The notes under the pieces were generated by a model. It saw only the letters and a list, made by a program, of their open reading frames with translations. It did no database searches and was not told the origin of the DNA. The translations under genes were made by a program, and so were the position numbers. A stretch of DNA of 64,000 nt from an uncultured Eubacterium sp. GTDB taxonomy: Bacteria; Bacillota; Clostridia; Lachnospirales; Lachnospiraceae. Shown in pieces: positions 35,727-43,915 of this stretch (positions are counted from its first letter, which is position 1; each line of letters begins with the position of its first letter). The stretch is from contig CAKRFN010000001.1 of assembly GCA_934320655.1 (NCBI GenBank), positions 62,001 to 126,000 on the forward strand, written 5' to 3'.

Positions 35727-35753
35727 AAAATTCGACCATAATCGTGCCGATTT
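35727..35753 (+). promoter_or_regulatory. Sigma-28 (FliA/SigD-type) promoter candidate for motAB
   Basis: AAAA (35727-35730), a 15-base spacer and GCCGATTT (35746-35753) match the sigma-D consensus TAAA-N15-GCCGATAT at 10 of 12 positions. It lies 89 bases before motA. fliA itself is encoded downstream in the same operon, so this would give feedback on motor and chemotaxis genes. Confidence 0.5.
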
Positions 35754-35841
35754 TTCATTGTAAATAGGGAAAAATGTAGCTGTTTTGGGGGTGATTGGAT
35801 CGCGAAAAACCGGACAGTTACGAAAGGATAGGTGAGAAAAT

Positions 35842-36642
35842 TTGGATTTAGCGTCTTTGCTCGGTATGATCTTCGGTTTCGCAATGGTTATCTTCGGTAT
35901 TGTGACCGGTGACGGTGGCTTTTCTTTGCTACATAACTTTATTGACCTGCCATCAATTATCATTACGATTGGTGGTTCATTGATGGGTGTTCTTGCATCT
36001 AATAAGCTGTCCTTTATGGGCACTGGATTCAAGGGTATAGCATTAAGTATGAAGGAGCCATCCTATGATCCAGCGGCGATGATCTCGAACATCATCAATC
36101 TCTCCAATGTTGCGAGAAAGGAAGGTCTGCTGGCACTTGAAGAGGCGGCGTCTGAGATCGAGGATACATTCCTGAAAAAGGGCATTATGCTGATTGTCGA
36201 CGGTACAGACCCCGAACTGGTGCGCGGTATTTTGGAAACTGATCTGACCTGTACCGAGGACCGCCACAAGCAGGTATTTGCATTCTGGGAGAAATGGGCA
36301 GAGTTAGGTCCTGCATGGGGAATGATCGGAACGCTGATCGGTCTGGTAAACATGTTGAAGAATCTGGAGGATGCGTCAACGATCGGACCGAACATGGCGG
36401 TTGCTTTGCTGACGACATTGTATGGATCACTGATCGCGAACTGGCTATGTAATCCGACAGCAACAAAATTAAAATTAAATCATGCGGATGAGATGATCAT
36501 CAAACAGATTATTGTGGAAGGTCTGTTATCGATTCAGGCAGGAGAGAATCCGCACGTGATCGAAGAAAAATTAAAGACGTTTATTAAACCAACGGATCGT
36601 GAGGTACTTGGCGGCGGAGCCGCAGGTGGAGGTGAAGAGTAG
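35842..36642 (+). CDS. motA: Flagellar motor stator protein MotA
   Basis: A 266-residue four-TM stator subunit. The TM3/TM4 core G-P-A-W-G-M-I-G-T-L-I-G-L-V-N-M-L-K is near 154-171 and G-P-N-M-A-V-A-L-L-T-T-L-Y-G-S-L-I-A-N near 183-201. Start: TTG 35842 after GGTGAG. It begins the motor section and its stop overlaps the motB start by one base. Confidence 0.94.
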   Translation: MDLASLLGMIFGFAMVIFGIVTGDGGFSLLHNFIDLPSIIITIGGSLMGVLASNKLSFMGTGFKGIALSMKEPSYDPAAMISNIINLSNVARKEGLLALEEAASEIEDTFLKKGIMLIVDGTDPELVRGILETDLTCTEDRHKQVFAFWEKWAELGPAWGMIGTLIGLVNMLKNLEDASTIGPNMAVALLTTLYGSLIANWLCNPTATKLKLNHADEMIIKQIIVEGLLSIQAGENPHVIEEKLKTFIKPTDREVLGGGAAGGGEE

Positions 36643-37589
36643 TGGGCAAGCAGAGAAAACAGGAAGATCCGCCCGCTGGCGCTCCTGCGTGGATGAACAC
36701 GTTCTCCGATCTGATGAATCTGCTGTTGTGCTTTTTCGTGCTGTTGTTTTCAATGTCTACGGTGGATGCGGAAAAGTTTGAAGTGATTATCGCTTCTTTT
36801 CAGTCACATTTCAGTGTGCTGCAGGGTGGCGGCTCGGCGATCGGAGACGGAGAGATGGTCGGTGCCGGTATCAACCAGCTCCCGTATTATGATACCTTTT
36901 ACAATCCGGATGCGAACAGCTCCGGAAAAGGTCAGTTTCAGGAAGACGGCAACCGCACGAATGCGGATAATAGTGTGATCGACCGGGCGGATCCGGAGGA
37001 TGGCACGACGCAGGGCGGTGACGATCCGGATGCGGTTGATAATCCGGATACGAATCAGAATGAGCCGCAACTGACAGATCAGCAGCTTCAGGAGCAGTAT
37101 GAGCAGAAGGGTCTGGAGGAATCGGAGCAGATCTCGGAGCAGGTACAGGAGAATGCCGCTAAATACGGTATACAGGATCAGGTAGAGGTATCGTTCAACG
37201 CGCAGTATGTCATGATTACATTAAACGGCGCGGTGTTGTTTGACTCCGGCTCGGAAATGATCCGTGAGGATGCATTGCCGCTGGTGGACAAGGTCGGCAG
37301 GATTCTTGACCATTATAAGAGCAATATGATCGAAGTGGAAGGACATACCGACAATGTTCCGATCCATAACGGAAGATTTGAAGATAATAATGTGTTGTCG
37401 ATGTATCGTGCATTGTCTGTCGCGGATCGTCTTCGAGAGGTGACAAAGCTTGATCCCGCGCATATCAAATCGTCCGGGCGCGGTGATTATGTCCCGATTG
37501 CGGATAATTCGACCGCTGAGGGACGCGCATTGAACCGGCGTGTTGTGATTAAGATATACAATTCCTACAATCTGGAAGAACAAAGCTAA
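36642..37589 (+). CDS. motB: Flagellar motor stator protein MotB
   Basis: A 315-residue stator subunit. The single TM (about 22-39) starts with the ion-carrying Asp23 in T-F-S-D-L-M-N. The linker (60-170) is Asp/Gln/Asn-rich. The C-terminal OmpA-like domain has V-E-G-H-T-D-N-V-P-I (about 232-241) and N-R-R-V-V-I-K-I, for peptidoglycan binding. Start: GTG 36642, overlapping the motA stop. Whether protons or sodium ions drive it cannot be told from these residues alone. Confidence 0.94.
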   Translation: MGKQRKQEDPPAGAPAWMNTFSDLMNLLLCFFVLLFSMSTVDAEKFEVIIASFQSHFSVLQGGGSAIGDGEMVGAGINQLPYYDTFYNPDANSSGKGQFQEDGNRTNADNSVIDRADPEDGTTQGGDDPDAVDNPDTNQNEPQLTDQQLQEQYEQKGLEESEQISEQVQENAAKYGIQDQVEVSFNAQYVMITLNGAVLFDSGSEMIREDALPLVDKVGRILDHYKSNMIEVEGHTDNVPIHNGRFEDNNVLSMYRALSVADRLREVTKLDPAHIKSSGRGDYVPIADNSTAEGRALNRRVVIKIYNSYNLEEQS

Positions 37590-37649
37590 CAAAGTAAGAT
37601 AAAGAAAGGATGACTGCCGGACGCACAGGCAGTCGCAGGTAACGGGATC

Positions 37650-38171
37650 ATGAAGAAGAATCTGATGTCAGTGCTCATATTGGCACTGCTCGTTGTAAAT
37701 CTTGTACTGACGGCGATTACGATGATCAGCATCGTACCGTCTGCAAAAAAGAGCAATGAATTGATCACACAGATCTGTACAGCACTGAATCTGGAGTTGG
37801 CAAGTGGCAGAAATGCGAACCTTTCAAATGTTCCGATCGAAAATTTGCAGTCCTATACACTGGATGATACAATGACGATCAATCTGAGGGACAGCGAGGA
37901 TGGCAGTTCCCATTATGCGGTTTTAACCGTTGTGATCTCGATGGATAAATCAAATGAGGATTATTCGAAGCTCGGATTGGAAGGCATCGAGGCAGGTCTG
38001 TATGATTCGAACATCAAGAGCATCATCAATGATGTCATCAGAACTTATACATACGAGGAGATCCATAATCAGCCGGAACAGGCACAGAAAGAGATTCTGG
38101 AGAAGCTGCAGGGCTTCTTTGATTCAAGCATGATCGTTGATGTCGGATTCCCGACCATTACCTGCGAATAG
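37650..38171 (+). CDS. fliL: Flagellar basal-body-associated protein FliL
   Basis: A 173-residue protein with one N-terminal TM (5-28) and an extracytoplasmic domain with the FliL pattern (L-R-D-S-E-D-G-S...Y-A-V-L-T-V-V-I-S-M-D, then I-K-S-I-I-N-D-V-I-R-T-Y-T). It supports stator function. Between motB and fliM, as expected. Confidence 0.85.
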   Translation: MKKNLMSVLILALLVVNLVLTAITMISIVPSAKKSNELITQICTALNLELASGRNANLSNVPIENLQSYTLDDTMTINLRDSEDGSSHYAVLTVVISMDKSNEDYSKLGLEGIEAGLYDSNIKSIINDVIRTYTYEEIHNQPEQAQKEILEKLQGFFDSSMIVDVGFPTITCE

Positions 38172-38229
38172 ATGCAGGCGATAGAAGCTGTACAGACAGC
38201 ATATTCAGGTACTAAGGTGGTGAGGGTGA

Positions 38230-39210
38230 ATGGGTGACGTACTGTCACAGGGTGAAATAGACTCGCTGCTGCAACAGTTGAGCAGCGGTGAGATCAATGC
38301 AGAAGAAATCAAAGACAATACTGACAAACAGGTCAAAAATTATGATTTTGCGCGTCCATCCAAATTCTCCAAAGAACATCTGCGGACGCTCGAGATTATA
38401 TTTGAGCATTATGGCAGATTGTTATCGACAAATCTGCCGGTATATTTGAGAAAGAATATTCAGGTGGAGGTCATGAACTCGGAAGCGGTGACTTATTCGG
38501 AATTTACGAATGCGCTGTCGAATCCGGTGTTGCTTGGAGTGGTAGAATTTGCTCCGCTTCGCGGAGATATTTTGATGGAGCTGGCATCTTCGCTTGGATA
38601 TGCGATTGTGGATCGCATGCTGGGCGGCATGGGTGTTCCGTTGGAAAAGGCTAGAGACTTTTCAGAGATTGAGCTGCTGATCATCGAGCGGATCATGAAT
38701 GTGTGCGTCAATCTGCTGCGTGAGCCGTGGGAGAATGTGACGGAGATCCATCCGCGGTTGCAGCGGATCGAGACAAATTCACAGTTTGCACAGATTATTT
38801 CACCCGGTGAGATGATCGCGATCGTGACGATCAACTTAAAGATCGGCGATGTTGAAGGATTGATGAATATCTGTCTCCCGTTCATTACATTGGAGCCTGT
38901 CATGGACAAGCTGAATACGAAATTCTGGTATTCCAATATGCAGATTAAGGATGAAGAGACTTATCATGAAGTGATTGAGAGCCTGATTGATCGTGCACCT
39001 GTATCCGTGAAAGCGGTGCTCGGCAAGAGTCTGATTTCGGTATCCGATTTTGTGAATCTCCAGCCCGGAGATATCATCAGGGTAGATACGAATGTTGACG
39101 ATGAGTTGGATGTATATGTTGGTAACATAAGAAAGTTCACCGCATTGCCCGGGTCTTCCGGGACGAATTATGCAGTGCGTGTGACATCAGTGATCAGAGA
39201 GGAAGAATAG
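38230..39210 (+). CDS. fliM: Flagellar motor switch protein FliM
   Basis: A 326-residue C-ring protein. The N-terminal CheY-P-binding peptide L-S-Q-G-E-I-D-S-L-L is at residues 5-14. The CheC-like middle domain includes Y-A-I-V-D-R-M-L-G-G-M-G near 121-132. The C-terminal SpoA domain is at about 250-320. AAGGTGG lies upstream of the ATG. The fliY start follows four bases later. Confidence 0.95.
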   Translation: MGDVLSQGEIDSLLQQLSSGEINAEEIKDNTDKQVKNYDFARPSKFSKEHLRTLEIIFEHYGRLLSTNLPVYLRKNIQVEVMNSEAVTYSEFTNALSNPVLLGVVEFAPLRGDILMELASSLGYAIVDRMLGGMGVPLEKARDFSEIELLIIERIMNVCVNLLREPWENVTEIHPRLQRIETNSQFAQIISPGEMIAIVTINLKIGDVEGLMNICLPFITLEPVMDKLNTKFWYSNMQIKDEETYHEVIESLIDRAPVSVKAVLGKSLISVSDFVNLQPGDIIRVDTNVDDELDVYVGNIRKFTALPGSSGTNYAVRVTSVIREEE

Positions 39211-39214
39211 GCAG

Positions 39215-40429
39215 ATGGATGGAGTATTATCACAGGAAGAAATCAATGCGCTGTTAAATAGTCCGGATGATTCGCCAGAAACAAAATCCGGTGCGGCATC
39301 CACAGAAGGAGCCAGCCCGGACGAGGCGCTGACAGAAAAAGAAAAGGATGCGATCGGAGAGGTCTCTAATATTAGTATGGGGACGGCTGCTACGACACTG
39401 TTCTCACTTGTCAACCGCAAGGTAGAGATCTCTACACCGATTGTAGCTATGGCAAGGTGGGAGGATGTTGTCCAGAACTATGAGCGTCCGTGCGTATTTA
39501 TCAGAATTGCATATACGACAGGTCTTGATGGAAGCAATATTCTGGTTTTGAAAGAACATGATGTCAAAGTCATCACAGATCTGATGATGGGTGGTGACGG
39601 AACGAATACATCGGAGGAACTCGGAGAGTTACATCTGAGTGCGATCAGTGAAGCGATGAATCAGATGATGGGAAGTGCTGCGACTTCTCTTTCGTCCATG
39701 CTCAACAAGACGATCGATATCTCACCGCCGGTCGCAGATCTGATTGATCTGCAGGAGAGCGTGGATGAGGGTGCGATCGATGAATTTTTAGAGGGTACGT
39801 TTGTAAAGATTTCTTTTAAGATGGAGATCGGGGATCTCGTGAATAGTGAGATCATGCAGCTCTATCCGGTTTCGTTTGCGCGTGAAATGTGTCAGGCGAT
39901 TGCGAAAAATATGGAGAGGGATGCTGAGGAGGCACAGATCGGTTTAGATCATACACAGCCGGAGCCTGCACCTGCAGCGTCTCAGCCGCAGGCAAACCAG
40001 AATATGGCGGCTCAGCCGATGAATCCGCAGATGATGAATCCTCAAATGATGAACCCGCAGATGATGAATCCCCAAATGATGAATCCGCAGATGATGAACC
40101 CTCAAATGATGAATCCGCAGATGTATCAGCAGCCGGTCAATGTACAGCCGGCGCAGTTTACACCGTTCTCTGGAGAGTTTGCGGCACAGTTTGCAAAGGA
40201 AAACATTGATCTGATTATGGATGTTCCGCTGGAGGTGACTGTGGAGCTTGGCAGAACGTCGAAGTCTATTTCGGAGATTCTGGATTTTGCACCGGGTACG
40301 ATTATCGAGCTCAACCGTATTGCCGGTGAGCCGATTGATGTGCTTGTAAACGGCAAATTTGTGGCAAAGGGTGAGGTAGTAGTCATTGAGGAGAGCTTCG
40401 GTGTGCGTATTACCGAAATCGTAAAATAA
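39215..40429 (+). CDS. fliY: Flagellar switch phosphatase FliY with repeat-containing linker
   Basis: A 404-residue protein. The N-terminal CheY-P-binding peptide L-S-Q-E-E-I-N-A-L-L is at residues 5-14. The CheC-like phosphatase domain has both active-site helices (D-A-I-G-E-V-S-N-I-S-M-G, and S-A-I-S-E-A-M-N-Q-M-M-G). A Pro/Gln/Asn/Met-rich linker then holds seven tandem M-N-P-Q-M units (residues 269-303). The C-terminal FliN/SpoA domain is at about 325-400. It combines rotor structure with CheY-P dephosphorylation. The linker is the unusual part. Confidence 0.93.
   Translation: MDGVLSQEEINALLNSPDDSPETKSGAASTEGASPDEALTEKEKDAIGEVSNISMGTAATTLFSLVNRKVEISTPIVAMARWEDVVQNYERPCVFIRIAYTTGLDGSNILVLKEHDVKVITDLMMGGDGTNTSEELGELHLSAISEAMNQMMGSAATSLSSMLNKTIDISPPVADLIDLQESVDEGAIDEFLEGTFVKISFKMEIGDLVNSEIMQLYPVSFAREMCQAIAKNMERDAEEAQIGLDHTQPEPAPAASQPQANQNMAAQPMNPQMMNPQMMNPQMMNPQMMNPQMMNPQMMNPQMYQQPVNVQPAQFTPFSGEFAAQFAKENIDLIMDVPLEVTVELGRTSKSISEILDFAPGTIIELNRIAGEPIDVLVNGKFVAKGEVVVIEESFGVRITEIVK
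40019..40123 (+). repeat. Seven tandem 15-base repeats in fliY
   Basis: Seven contiguous copies of ATGAAYCCNCARATG encode repeated Met-Asn-Pro-Gln-Met. Copies alternate CAG and CAA for Gln, so a 30-base dimer was probably the duplicated unit. Length change by slippage in steps of 15 or 30 bases would keep frame. Confidence 0.9.
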
Positions 40430-40432
40430 ATT

Positions 40433-40813
40433 ATGATTATAGCAGCGACAAATTTTATGAATAGTGTGATCGAACTGATCACGGTACTGGTGATTTTCCT
40501 GTTTGTGCTTGCACTGACATATTATGTGACGCGCTGGATTGCCAGTTATCAAAAGACAAAGACGGCACAGGGCAACTTGTCCGTGATCGAGGTGATCCGC
40601 ATTTCAAATAACCAATATGTGCAGATCGTGCGCGCCGGAAAAGAACAGTATTTGGTCGTAGGTGTGAGCAAGGATCGGATGACGTTGCTTGCCACACTGA
40701 CGCAGGAAGAATTAAAGGAATTGCCTCAGCATACAGATGTTGGGATTTCCGCAAAAGCCGGAAAGGGCTTTTCGGAGATACTGGAGGAATTAAAGAAAAA
40801 GCATGAAAAGTAA
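40433..40813 (+). CDS. fliO: Flagellar biosynthesis protein FliO/FliZ
   Basis: A 126-residue membrane protein. One TM (about 11-33) is followed by a short soluble domain with the FliO pattern (L-S-V-I-E-V-I-R-I-S-N-N-Q-Y-V-Q-I-V-R-A-G-K-E-Q-Y-L-V-V-G-V). Helps FliP assembly in the export gate. Start ATG 40433, just after the fliY stop, suggests translational coupling; a ribosome site is not obvious. In Bacillus cheY stands between fliY and this gene, but not here. Confidence 0.83.
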   Translation: MIIAATNFMNSVIELITVLVIFLFVLALTYYVTRWIASYQKTKTAQGNLSVIEVIRISNNQYVQIVRAGKEQYLVVGVSKDRMTLLATLTQEELKELPQHTDVGISAKAGKGFSEILEELKKKHEK

Positions 40814-41654
40814 GGCAAAAAAGATTTATTGTTTCGTTTCATTTATAGTCGCAGTCTTTGTGTTATCGTCGGTACTGGTACTGTCCGTGACCGGACAAAC
40901 CGCGTATGCATCTACGACGGATCTGCCCAATAATGCGGGTTCCCTGACCTCACAGCAGGATCAGGATATGTCCGATATCCGCAGTGACGATGTAAACGGA
41001 CTTTCTGTGATATACAATAATTCGAATGGAACGATGTCTGCGACTGTTCGGATCGTCTTGCTTCTCACGATTCTTTCGTTGGCACCTTCTATTCTGATCA
41101 TGATGACATCTTTTACCAGGATCATCGTTGTACTGCATTTTCTGCGTACAGCGCTGGGCACACAGACAACGCCACCGAATCAGGTACTTATCGGTTTGGC
41201 GCTGTTTTTGACGTTTATGATTATGTCGCCGGTGTTCACCCAGATCAATGAGAATGCGATCAAACCGCTCGATGCGGGCACGATCACGCAGGAGGAGGCG
41301 CTCACGGCGGCGATAGATCCGTTGCGTGAGTTTATGTACCAGCATACCGAGCGCAAGGATGTGGATCTGTTTTGTGATATTGCGAATGTGACGTATGAGA
41401 CGAACGATGATATTCCGACGACAGTGCTGATCCCGAGTTTTATCGTGAGCGAGCTGCGCAGTGCGTTTATCATCGGATTCTTTATCTATATACCGTTTAT
41501 CGTTATCGATATGGTCGTGTCATCAATCCTCATGTCGATGGGTATGATGATGCTGCCACCAACGACGATCTCAATGCCATTCAAGATTCTGTTGTTTATT
41601 TTAGCAGATGGATGGGATCTGGTGATCGGAAACCTCGTGAAAACGTTTTATTAG
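40803..41654 (+). CDS. fliP: Flagellar type III secretion system protein FliP
   Basis: A 283-residue export-gate protein. A cleavable signal peptide (about 1-37, ending A-Y-A-S) precedes the P domain. Signature segments are F-T-R-I-I-V-V-L-H-F-L-R-T-A-L-G-T (about 101-117) and G-M-M-M-L-P-P-T-T-I-S-M-P-F-K-I-L-L-F (about 247-265). Overlaps fliO by 11 bases. Confidence 0.94.
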   Translation: MKSKAKKIYCFVSFIVAVFVLSSVLVLSVTGQTAYASTTDLPNNAGSLTSQQDQDMSDIRSDDVNGLSVIYNNSNGTMSATVRIVLLLTILSLAPSILIMMTSFTRIIVVLHFLRTALGTQTTPPNQVLIGLALFLTFMIMSPVFTQINENAIKPLDAGTITQEEALTAAIDPLREFMYQHTERKDVDLFCDIANVTYETNDDIPTTVLIPSFIVSELRSAFIIGFFIYIPFIVIDMVVSSILMSMGMMMLPPTTISMPFKILLFILADGWDLVIGNLVKTFY

Positions 41655-41682
41655 CCAAATGAGAGAGGATAGGTGATGGGAT

Positions 41683-41955
41683 ATGTTATCCGAAGGTGTA
41701 GTTTTAGACGTTGCAAGACAGGCGTTTACGACAATTATCGTCACTTCGGCGCCGGCACTGCTTGTATCGCTGGTCATTGGTCTGATAATTAGTATTTTTC
41801 AGACGGTGACATCCATTCAGGAGCAGACATTGACATTTGTGCCGAAGATCATTGCGGTATTTCTGACACTCATGTTAGCCGGTGGCTGGATGCTGCAAAA
41901 AATGACAGAGTTTATGACACAGTTGTGGAATAATTTTAGCTTGTATATCGGATGA
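41683..41955 (+). CDS. fliQ: Flagellar biosynthesis protein FliQ
   Basis: A 90-residue two-TM export-gate subunit with the family segment L-I-I-S-I-F-Q-T-V-T-S-I-Q-E-Q-T-L-T-F-V-P-K (about 29-50). Its stop overlaps the fliR start by four bases (ATGA). Confidence 0.94.
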   Translation: MLSEGVVLDVARQAFTTIIVTSAPALLVSLVIGLIISIFQTVTSIQEQTLTFVPKIIAVFLTLMLAGGWMLQKMTEFMTQLWNNFSLYIG

Positions 41956-42737
41956 TCAATTATACGTTTTCATTACTTACATTTGAATATTATCTGTTGG
42001 TACTGGTGCGCATCGCCAGCTTTATTGCGGTGGCGCCTTTTTTTGGACTTAGCAGCGTACCGACGCGCGTAAAGGTAGGATTTTCCGCGACACTGGCGAT
42101 ACTGGTAGCGCAGGCGATGCCCGGAACGGTCACTTATGACGGGATGCTGGAATACGGCATCATCGTCGGCAAGGAGGCACTGACCGGGCTTTTAATCGGA
42201 ATGACTGCGAATTGCTGCACCTATATTATAGGTTTTGCCGGGCAGCTCATGGATATGCAGATTGGTTTGTCTATGGCACAGGAGTACAATCCGCTCACCC
42301 GCACAGAGGAGAGCGTGACCGGTAATCTGTATTACTATTCGATTATGCTTTTGTTGTTGATTTCTGATCTGTACCGCTATATTATCAAGGCGATCGCGGA
42401 CACATTTACTTTGATTCCGGTCAACGCACAGGTTTTTCAGTGGGAATATCTTGTGAATGGTATGGTACAGTTTGTCACGGATATGCTGATCATCGGTTTC
42501 CGGATTATGCTGCCGGTGTTTGCGTGCTGTATGATTATGAACTGTATTCTTGGTATTATGGCGAAGGTCGCACCGCAGATGAATATGTTTTCGATTGGTA
42601 TCCAGCTCAAGATTTTTGCAGGGTATGCGGTGTTTATAGTAACAGTGCTTATGCTGCCGCGGGCAGCGACGCTCATCAGTGATGAGATCAAAACGATGCT
42701 TCGCATGATAGTAAAGGGGATGTATGGAGCTGGCTGA
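41952..42737 (+). CDS. fliR: Flagellar biosynthesis protein FliR
   Basis: A 261-residue polytopic export-gate subunit. Family features include the F-G-L-S-S-V-P-T-R-V-K-V-G-F-S-A-T-L-A stretch (about 31-49) and G-L-S-M-A-Q-E-Y-N-P near 103-112. It overlaps fliQ by four bases and flhB by 14 bases. FliR and FlhB are separate here, whereas some Clostridium species carry a fused gene. Confidence 0.93.
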   Translation: MINYTFSLLTFEYYLLVLVRIASFIAVAPFFGLSSVPTRVKVGFSATLAILVAQAMPGTVTYDGMLEYGIIVGKEALTGLLIGMTANCCTYIIGFAGQLMDMQIGLSMAQEYNPLTRTEESVTGNLYYYSIMLLLLISDLYRYIIKAIADTFTLIPVNAQVFQWEYLVNGMVQFVTDMLIIGFRIMLPVFACCMIMNCILGIMAKVAPQMNMFSIGIQLKIFAGYAVFIVTVLMLPRAATLISDEIKTMLRMIVKGMYGAG

Positions 42738-43851
42738 GCAGACGATTTTCATTCAATATGACCTGCAGTTTTTCGCGAAGGATGGACCGGGCGGAGAGAA
42801 AACAGAGCCTGCGACATCCAAGAAGCTGAGTGATGCCCGCAGCGAGGGACAGGTGTGCAGGAGCCGGGAACTGGACCAGGCAATTATGCTGGTCGGACTT
42901 TTCCTGACGCTGAAAATGACGGTTGCTTCGATGGGATCGACTTTTTTGGAGATCTTTTCGGTTGTATATAATAAGATTCCGGAGACAGAGGCAGCGAAGG
43001 AGCTGACGACGACTGTGGTTATGTCCTATATACAGCATGTGGCATTGCAGTCATTGAAACTGGCAGGTCCCTTTTTTGCAGCGGGTTTTCTGATCGCATT
43101 TCTGAGCAATCTCGTTCAGGTGAAATGGAAGGTCAGCACAAAACCGCTCAAACCGAGGCTGGATAAATTCAATCCTGCCAATGGATTCAAGCGGATGTTT
43201 TCGAAGGATTCGCTGTTTGAACTGTTAAAATCTGTCGTGAAGATCATCATGATCGCGGTCATTGCCTATACCTCGATCCGGTCACACGCAGAAGAAATAT
43301 TTTTGATGTATCATATTACATTAAATCAGGCAATCGCACAGATCGGCTCGATTGTTATTGACGTAGGGCTCAAGATCGCGTATGTTTATTGCGTGGTCGG
43401 TGCGGTCGATTATGTGTATCAGAGGCACAAGTTTAATGAAGATATGAAAATGACGAAGCAGGAAGTCAAGGATGAGATGAAAAACTCAGAAGGAGATCCG
43501 CAGATCAAGGGTAAACAGCGTCAGCGGATGCAGGAGGCTTCCAGACGGCGTATGATGCAGAATGTGCCGCAGGCAGATGTCGTTATTACAAACCCGACGC
43601 ATTATGCGGTGGCACTGAAATATGATGCGGGTACCGGTACGGCGCCGGTACTGCTCGCAAAGGGTGCGGATCTGATCGCACAGAGGATCAAGGAGATTGC
43701 CAAGGAAAACAAGGTGGAGATTGTGGAGAACAAGCCGCTTGCCCGTATGATCTATACAAATGTGGAGATCGGGCATGAGATACCGCCGGAGCTGTATCAG
43801 GCGGTTGCCGAGATTTTAGCGGCAGTCTACCGCGCGCGCAATCAGGTGTAG
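42724..43851 (+). CDS. flhB: Flagellar export switch protein FlhB
   Basis: A 375-residue protein with four TMs and a cytoplasmic autocleaving domain. The N-terminus contains F-F-A-K-D-G-P-G-G-E-K-T-E-P-A-T-S-K-K-L-S-D-A-R. The cleavage motif Asn290-Pro-Thr-His293 is intact, so the switch from rod/hook to filament export can work with FliK. The first codons overlap fliR. Confidence 0.95.
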   Translation: MELAEQTIFIQYDLQFFAKDGPGGEKTEPATSKKLSDARSEGQVCRSRELDQAIMLVGLFLTLKMTVASMGSTFLEIFSVVYNKIPETEAAKELTTTVVMSYIQHVALQSLKLAGPFFAAGFLIAFLSNLVQVKWKVSTKPLKPRLDKFNPANGFKRMFSKDSLFELLKSVVKIIMIAVIAYTSIRSHAEEIFLMYHITLNQAIAQIGSIVIDVGLKIAYVYCVVGAVDYVYQRHKFNEDMKMTKQEVKDEMKNSEGDPQIKGKQRQRMQEASRRRMMQNVPQADVVITNPTHYAVALKYDAGTGTAPVLLAKGADLIAQRIKEIAKENKVEIVENKPLARMIYTNVEIGHEIPPELYQAVAEILAAVYRARNQV

Positions 43852-43915
43852 CGGCCTGCCGAGCTGTTACTTAAAGAAATAAACGAACGACACGAGAGGA
43901 AAGGAGGAAATACGC

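Noticed and set aside
40019..40123. Tandem repeat as a CRISPR-like array
   Set aside because: The units are contiguous with no spacers and encode in-frame repeats in fliY.
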